Below, in pieces: positions 7,073-11,314 of a stretch of DNA of 11,314 nt. A model generated the notes under the pieces. The model had not been told where the DNA came from, did no database searches, and saw only the letters and a program-made list of their open reading frames with translations. The stretch lies in NCBI GenBank assembly GCA_030950835.1, contig JAUZQU010000008.1, positions 1 to 11,314 on the forward strand, in the 5' to 3' direction. Numbering within the stretch: position 1 is the stretch's first letter; the number at the start of each line of letters is the position of its first letter. A program made the translations under genes and the position numbers. The stretch comes from Mariprofundaceae bacterium (GTDB lineage: Bacteria > Pseudomonadota > Zetaproteobacteria > Mariprofundales > Mariprofundaceae).

Positions 7073-9544
7073 TTATTGAACTGCATACAAATGAATGGCT
7101 CCAGCACTGCCCGTGCTGCGATGTTTGGCTTGCGCCCGAACAGGATACATCAGCCGTGTTTGAATGCCTTGCTGGGCTAAAAAGGTCACTATTTGTTGTT
7201 GGGTTTGTGTAATATGCTGTTGTAACAAGGGGCTAAGTTCAGCTGTGCCCAAATCAGGAACAAGCTCCAGCCGAACGCCACGCATAGCCTTAAACTGGGC
7301 TGCAATATCACGCAAACGTAGACGTTCATTATGTGAGAACTTACGTTTTTCATGCAAACTAATGCTGCTCAGATGTGTGCGTTGCAGTGACTTTTTCCGC
7401 TTAGCTGTGGATGTAGGACGTTGGTCTTTAAGCTGTTGTAACAATGCCTGACCCGCCAACAAACTCCAGTTGCTTTCACCTTGAAATGCAGTGTTTAAAC
7501 CTAGCTTTCCATATTTCGCCTGTTCAGCATAACGTTGCATAGGGTAAGCCAACTGCGCCGATAAATAATCTTGCTCGGCTTGTCCATCTTCAAAGGTGAG
7601 CTGGTTAAATGAGGCATTGACCTTACCTACAATGCCAGCTGAATCCTGTTTAGCTTGCAGCAAGAGGGAGCCATGTCCTTTTTCAATACCCGCAAAACCA
7701 GACAAGGTTAACCAATCGCTCAAGGCAAACAAATTAGCATGTTTACTACGCATGCTTAAATCCTGCCACACCATTTTCCCATCTTTTGACTGCAACTGCA
7801 TATGCAGCTGCAACGGGCTCAAGCCAAACACAGCACTCAAATCCAATGTCGCAGGTGTTGTAGACTGCCAAGATTGTAATTGTAATTGAACCTGCTCAAA
7901 CCACACTTGTTCAGGCTGACCAAGCGCAATGCTACCATCTCGTAAATTCGCACGCTGTATATTCCAAGATAACCCTAACCAATCATCCAAATTGGAGCTT
8001 GTAGTCCATGCTTGTCTGGGTGTTAAAGGCAGCAATAAGTCCCACTGTTTGATTTGTAAGGACGATACTTGCACATGCCCCAAACGGTTTGCCTGTTGCA
8101 AACGTAGTGTCACATCTTTAGCGGAAAACTGTTGGCTATCCCAAGCTAAAAGCATGTTGGAGATGCTGGCTTTGCCCTTGACTTGCCAGTCATGCCAAGG
8201 TTGTAATTGTAAACGCAAACTGGTTTCACCCTGTAAGGTAGTGGCTTTATGGGCAATGGGTGCGGGTAAAAGAGCGCGTATTTGAAGCAGCGGCACATGT
8301 TTAGCGCGCACATACAGCAAGGACGCAACACCTTGATGATAAATATGCCAGGATGCGTCCCCTTGCTGGCTTTGTACATCTATATACATGGATGTAGGCG
8401 AGATACGGGCAGTACCCGCTAAATCAATCACATTCACTTGCCCCTCAGCCAGCTGAAGCTGTGTGTTTAACCCTTGAACAACCACGTTTTTCAAATCTAC
8501 TTGCCAAGTTGTTTTTCTGCTCAAGACATCTTGCACATTCAGGCTCAGCTGCACTTGATTCAGCGTGGTTTTGGCTGCTTTGAACTGCCGCAACTTCGTA
8601 TCTATGTGCAATTGCTCAAAAGTGATGTTTTGGATGCTGCTTTGATGCTTTTTGAAGGTTGTGTCCACCGCAATAAGCTGCTCACTACGCCATATCCAGT
8701 CGTCAATATCACCTTGTACCTTGGCTTGTCCGCTGATTCGGCTGCTGATGTCAGGGTTATCAATCAACCATAAATGCGCCTGCACTTCGCCTTGCCAAGC
8801 TGTGTCTTGCTGCAACAAACGTATGTCCAAACTTGCCGTTTGTTCAGGGTATGCTGTTATGGCTGTTAAATCGGTTTGCACGATATGCACTTGCATATTC
8901 TGTTGTGACCAAGCACCCGACCAATCCACTTGATGCAATACATCTTGTAACGTATAACTGAATTGCCCTGTTTGTTGTTTAAAATCAATAGGAAAGTGAG
9001 CCTCTAATACCCATGTTTGCGGTTGTTGTTGAATATAACCTTGCCCGCGTAAAACACGATTTTCTATTGGTCCAGAGACATCTATATGGTGAATATAAAT
9101 AGCTTCTTCGCTTGTTTCATTTTGAATGCTGCTTTGTAAGATACGTATGTGTTTGGCATGACGAAAAATAGTCTGCAAAGAGGGGGGCAGCTTAACATGC
9201 TGGGTTTGCCACAGCTTCGCCCCATCCTGCCTTTGCCATGATGCTTGGCGTATCACCACTTGATGTAGCAGTGGTTTGTGGCTGGTCAATGAAGCTAAAT
9301 TACCTTTTATCATCAAGGATTGAATCAATAAATCATGGCCGGAAACATCCACTTTGATATGCGAAATAGATAATGTGCCACGCAGCATACGAAAATGAAT
9401 CTTGCTCGCTTGTGCGCCCATGCTTTCTAGCCATGTTTGCACTTCTTGTGTTGCTTTTTGATGCGCCGCTTCTTGAATCGTGAAATGCCAGGCTAAAAGC
9501 AACAACATCAAAGTAGTAATCAGCGCCAAATACACACGCCCCAC
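7073..9544 (-). CDS. Large AsmA/DUF748-like periplasmic protein
   Basis: This 823-residue protein is not recognised with certainty. It has a single N-terminal membrane anchor (residues about 4-20, YLALITTLMLLLLAWHF). A long periplasmic body follows, full of alternating hydrophobic strands typical of the AsmA/TamB/DUF748 superfamily (for example MLRGTLSISHIKVDVSGHDLLI near 53-74). The last ~85 residues (739-823) differ: ERLRLRDIAAQFKAMRGVRLELV followed by TQTQQQIVTFLAQQGIQTRLMYPV has the strand-helix-strand spacing of an OmpA-like domain, which often ends DUF748 proteins. The usual Arg in the second helix is a Gln. A role in envelope assembly or lipid traffic is inference. The GTG start at 9544 is the first start in this frame. 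It has no ribosome site and lies in a hairpin; a second GTG at 9538 is possible. It follows acs by 44 bases, and its stop is 25 bases before the rnpB promoter. Confidence 0.75.
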   Translation of the reverse strand: MGRVYLALITTLMLLLLAWHFTIQEAAHQKATQEVQTWLESMGAQASKIHFRMLRGTLSISHIKVDVSGHDLLIQSLMIKGNLASLTSHKPLLHQVVIRQASWQRQDGAKLWQTQHVKLPPSLQTIFRHAKHIRILQSSIQNETSEEAIYIHHIDVSGPIENRVLRGQGYIQQQPQTWVLEAHFPIDFKQQTGQFSYTLQDVLHQVDWSGAWSQQNMQVHIVQTDLTAITAYPEQTASLDIRLLQQDTAWQGEVQAHLWLIDNPDISSRISGQAKVQGDIDDWIWRSEQLIAVDTTFKKHQSSIQNITFEQLHIDTKLRQFKAAKTTLNQVQLSLNVQDVLSRKTTWQVDLKNVVVQGLNTQLQLAEGQVNVIDLAGTARISPTSMYIDVQSQQGDASWHIYHQGVASLLYVRAKHVPLLQIRALLPAPIAHKATTLQGETSLRLQLQPWHDWQVKGKASISNMLLAWDSQQFSAKDVTLRLQQANRLGHVQVSSLQIKQWDLLLPLTPRQAWTTSSNLDDWLGLSWNIQRANLRDGSIALGQPEQVWFEQVQLQLQSWQSTTPATLDLSAVFGLSPLQLHMQLQSKDGKMVWQDLSMRSKHANLFALSDWLTLSGFAGIEKGHGSLLLQAKQDSAGIVGKVNASFNQLTFEDGQAEQDYLSAQLAYPMQRYAEQAKYGKLGLNTAFQGESNWSLLAGQALLQQLKDQRPTSTAKRKKSLQRTHLSSISLHEKRKFSHNERLRLRDIAAQFKAMRGVRLELVPDLGTAELSPLLQQHITQTQQQIVTFLAQQGIQTRLMYPVRAQAKHRSTGSAGAIHLYAVQ

Positions 9545-9567
9545 CGCCGATGGTTTTGCCAGCGGTG
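9542..9567 (-). other. Hairpin enclosing a start codon
   Basis: On the - strand, CACCGCTGG pairs with CCA-TCG-GCGGTG across a CAAAA loop: 6 GC-rich pairs plus 3 more with a 3-base bulge. The final GTG is the predicted start codon of the AsmA/DUF748-like gene. It lies 21 bases after the acs stop. It has no U tract, so it is unlikely to be a full terminator. It may lower translation of the downstream gene, or stabilise the acs mRNA 3' end. Confidence 0.5.
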
Positions 9568-9588
9568 TGTGAAAGACAGAATCTTCAG

Positions 9589-11314
9589 TTACGATAACTT
9601 ATGTCCTTGAAGCTGGGCAATCACGGACTGATCTTCTAACGTCGAAATATCCGAAGTAATCTCACGGTCAGCGGCAATATCACGCAACAATCTACGCATG
9701 ATTTTGCCTGACCGCGTTTTGGGCAAGTTATCTACAAAACGAATCACATCAGGCTTGGCAATCGCGCCTATTTCTTGGCTGACATGTTGGCGCAACGTTT
9801 GTTCAAACTCCGCGGGCACTTTGCTTTTAAGTATAACAAAAGCAAAGATAGCCTCGCCTTTGATAGCATCAGGTCGCCCGACCACTGCAGCCTCTGCCAC
9901 CGCATCATGCGAGACCAGTGCTGATTCAATTTCCATAGTGCCCAAGCGGTGACCAGAGACATTTAAAACATCATCGACACGACCCATAATCCAAAAATAA
10001 CCATCATCATCTTGCCGCGCTCCATCACCAGCAAAATAATAACCTTTAGCGGCAAATTTCTGCCAATAAGTCTCTACAAAACGGGCTTCATCGCCCCAAA
10101 TGCCACGCAACATGGATGGCCAAGGTTTGGTAAGTACCAAAAGCCCGCCACCCTCGCTGACCACCTCGCCTTGTTCATCCACCACTTCGGCAAACACCCC
10201 TGGCAAGGGCAGGGTTGCAGAGCCTGGTTTGGTGGGGGTAGCAAAAGGCATGGGGGCGAGCATATGTCCGCCTGTTTCGGTCTGCCACCATGTATCTACA
10301 ATTGGGCAACGTTCACCGCCAATCACCTTATGATACCACATCCAAGCTTCAGGATTGATAGGCTCACCTACAGTGCCAAGCACACGCAGCTTGGATAAGT
10401 CATAAGCGTTGGGATATTCATCACCAGCTTTGATCAGGGCGCGAATAGCGGTGGGTGCGGTGTAAAAAACGCTGACCCCATGATCTTGGCAAATCTTCCA
10501 CAATCGCCCTGCATCAGGATAAGTAGGCACACCTTCATACATCAACGTTGTACCACCATTGCATAATGGGCCATATACCGAATACGAATGCCCCGTAATC
10601 CAGCCCACATCCGCCGTACACCAAAACACATCGGATTCGGGTTTGAAATCGAAGCTGTATTGCATGGTGAGATGCGTCCAAAGCAAGTAACCTGCGCTGC
10701 TATGCACAATACCTTTGGGTTTGCCAGTGGAGCCAGAAGTATAAAGGATAAACAACGGATGCTCTGCTTCTATGGCTTCAGGCTGGCAAGTATCGGCTTG
10801 TGCTGCCAATAATGTTGCCCAATCCACATCGCGGTTTTCAGTCCAGTCAACAGCGTTGTTGCCACGTTTGACCACCAATACATGTTCCATGCTTGGGCAA
10901 CCTGTAGATAAAGCTTCATCGACACTATTTTTAAGGTTATGCACTGCACCACGTCGATAACCACCATCAGCAGTGATCACTGCTTTTGCCCCTGCATCTT
11001 CAATGCGATCACGCAACGATTGCGCCGAAAATGCACCAAATACCACCGAATGTGTCGCGCCAATACGCGCACATGCCAACATGGCAATCGCCGCTTCAGG
11101 AAGCATAGGCATGTAAATCACGACCCTATCCCCCTTTTCAATACCCAAAGCTTTCAAAGCATTGGCAGCACGACAAACCTCTGCCAGCAGCTCAGCATAG
11201 GAAATCTTACGCACATCACCTGGCTCACCTTGCCAAATAATGGCTGTGCGCTGACCCAAACCGTTGGCAACATGTCTATCTAAACAATTTTCGCTCACAT
11301 TAAGCTTACCATCA
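9589..11314 (-). CDS. acs: Acetyl-CoA synthetase (AMP-forming), 5' end outside window
   Basis: Acs makes acetyl-CoA from acetate, ATP and CoA via acetyl-AMP, in the cytoplasm. The frame reads through the window edge: the bases before GTG 11298 encode DGKLNV, continuing into SENCLDRH, which is internal Acs sequence (GKLNVSYNCLDRH in the family). The visible part is therefore about 575 of an expected ~650 residues, and GTG 11298 is not the start. Numbered from that GTG, it shows YTSGSTGKPKGIVH (186-199, P-loop), ADVGWITGHSYSVYGPL (229-245), DTWWQTETGG (335-344, with the acetate-pocket Trp), YFAGDGARQDDDGYFWIMGRVDDVLNVSGHRLGT (421-454), and the C-terminal PKTRSGKIMRR with Lys532, the lysine needed for adenylation and silenced by acetylation in known Acs enzymes. 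No key residue is missing. Its promoter is outside the window. Confidence 0.96.
   Translation of the reverse strand, partial: DGKLNVSENCLDRHVANGLGQRTAIIWQGEPGDVRKISYAELLAEVCRAANALKALGIEKGDRVVIYMPMLPEAAIAMLACARIGATHSVVFGAFSAQSLRDRIEDAGAKAVITADGGYRRGAVHNLKNSVDEALSTGCPSMEHVLVVKRGNNAVDWTENRDVDWATLLAAQADTCQPEAIEAEHPLFILYTSGSTGKPKGIVHSSAGYLLWTHLTMQYSFDFKPESDVFWCTADVGWITGHSYSVYGPLCNGGTTLMYEGVPTYPDAGRLWKICQDHGVSVFYTAPTAIRALIKAGDEYPNAYDLSKLRVLGTVGEPINPEAWMWYHKVIGGERCPIVDTWWQTETGGHMLAPMPFATPTKPGSATLPLPGVFAEVVDEQGEVVSEGGGLLVLTKPWPSMLRGIWGDEARFVETYWQKFAAKGYYFAGDGARQDDDGYFWIMGRVDDVLNVSGHRLGTMEIESALVSHDAVAEAAVVGRPDAIKGEAIFAFVILKSKVPAEFEQTLRQHVSQEIGAIAKPDVIRFVDNLPKTRSGKIMRRLLRDIAADREITSDISTLEDQSVIAQLQGHKLS

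Overview
The window looks like ordinary chromosome from a Gram-negative proteobacterium. The evidence is a tryptophan operon of the trpE-trpG-trpD type, a type-A RNase P RNA, two large inner-membrane-anchored AsmA-like proteins, a YciO-family protein next to the trp genes, and an AMP-forming acetyl-CoA synthetase. Base composition is moderate and even. Several proteins are rich in Gln and Ala. I cannot fix the class from this sequence alone.

Layout. (a) 1-220, + strand: the 3' end of a bacterial sugar transferase gene (exopolysaccharide or O-antigen initiation type). Its frame appears to be broken by an extra ~23 bases near 33-55. (b) 285-320: a perfect 12-bp inverted repeat that can terminate transcription from both sides. 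(c) 334-409, - strand: tRNA-Ala(GGC) with an encoded CCA end. (d) 446-3548, + strand: a predicted promoter followed by trpE, trpG and trpD, tightly packed (4-bp overlap, then a 3-bp gap). trpC does not follow. (e) 3520-11314: everything is on the - strand. In transcription order these are acs (5' end beyond the window), a large AsmA/DUF748-like gene, rnpB, asmA and yciO. The last gene runs 29 bp into the 3' end of trpD.

How the genes relate. TrpE and TrpG form anthranilate synthase and TrpD makes phosphoribosylanthranilate, so this cluster covers the first two steps of tryptophan synthesis from chorismate. The remaining trp genes must lie elsewhere. The two AsmA-like proteins are envelope proteins that flank rnpB. 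asmA and yciO look like one transcription unit, possibly fed partly by readthrough from rnpB. Acs activates acetate to acetyl-CoA. RNase P RNA matures tRNA 5' ends, including that of the tRNA-Ala here.

Gene-free stretches. Apart from the tRNA, the terminator and the trpE promoter, 221-519 shows nothing I can support. The stretch 6579-7072 is almost filled by rnpB with its promoter and a weak downstream hairpin. I found no CRISPR array, insertion sequence, prophage or defence gene. The most unusual items are the interrupted sugar transferase remnant, the start codon of the 823-residue AsmA-like gene lying inside a stable hairpin, and rnpB sitting between two AsmA-like genes.
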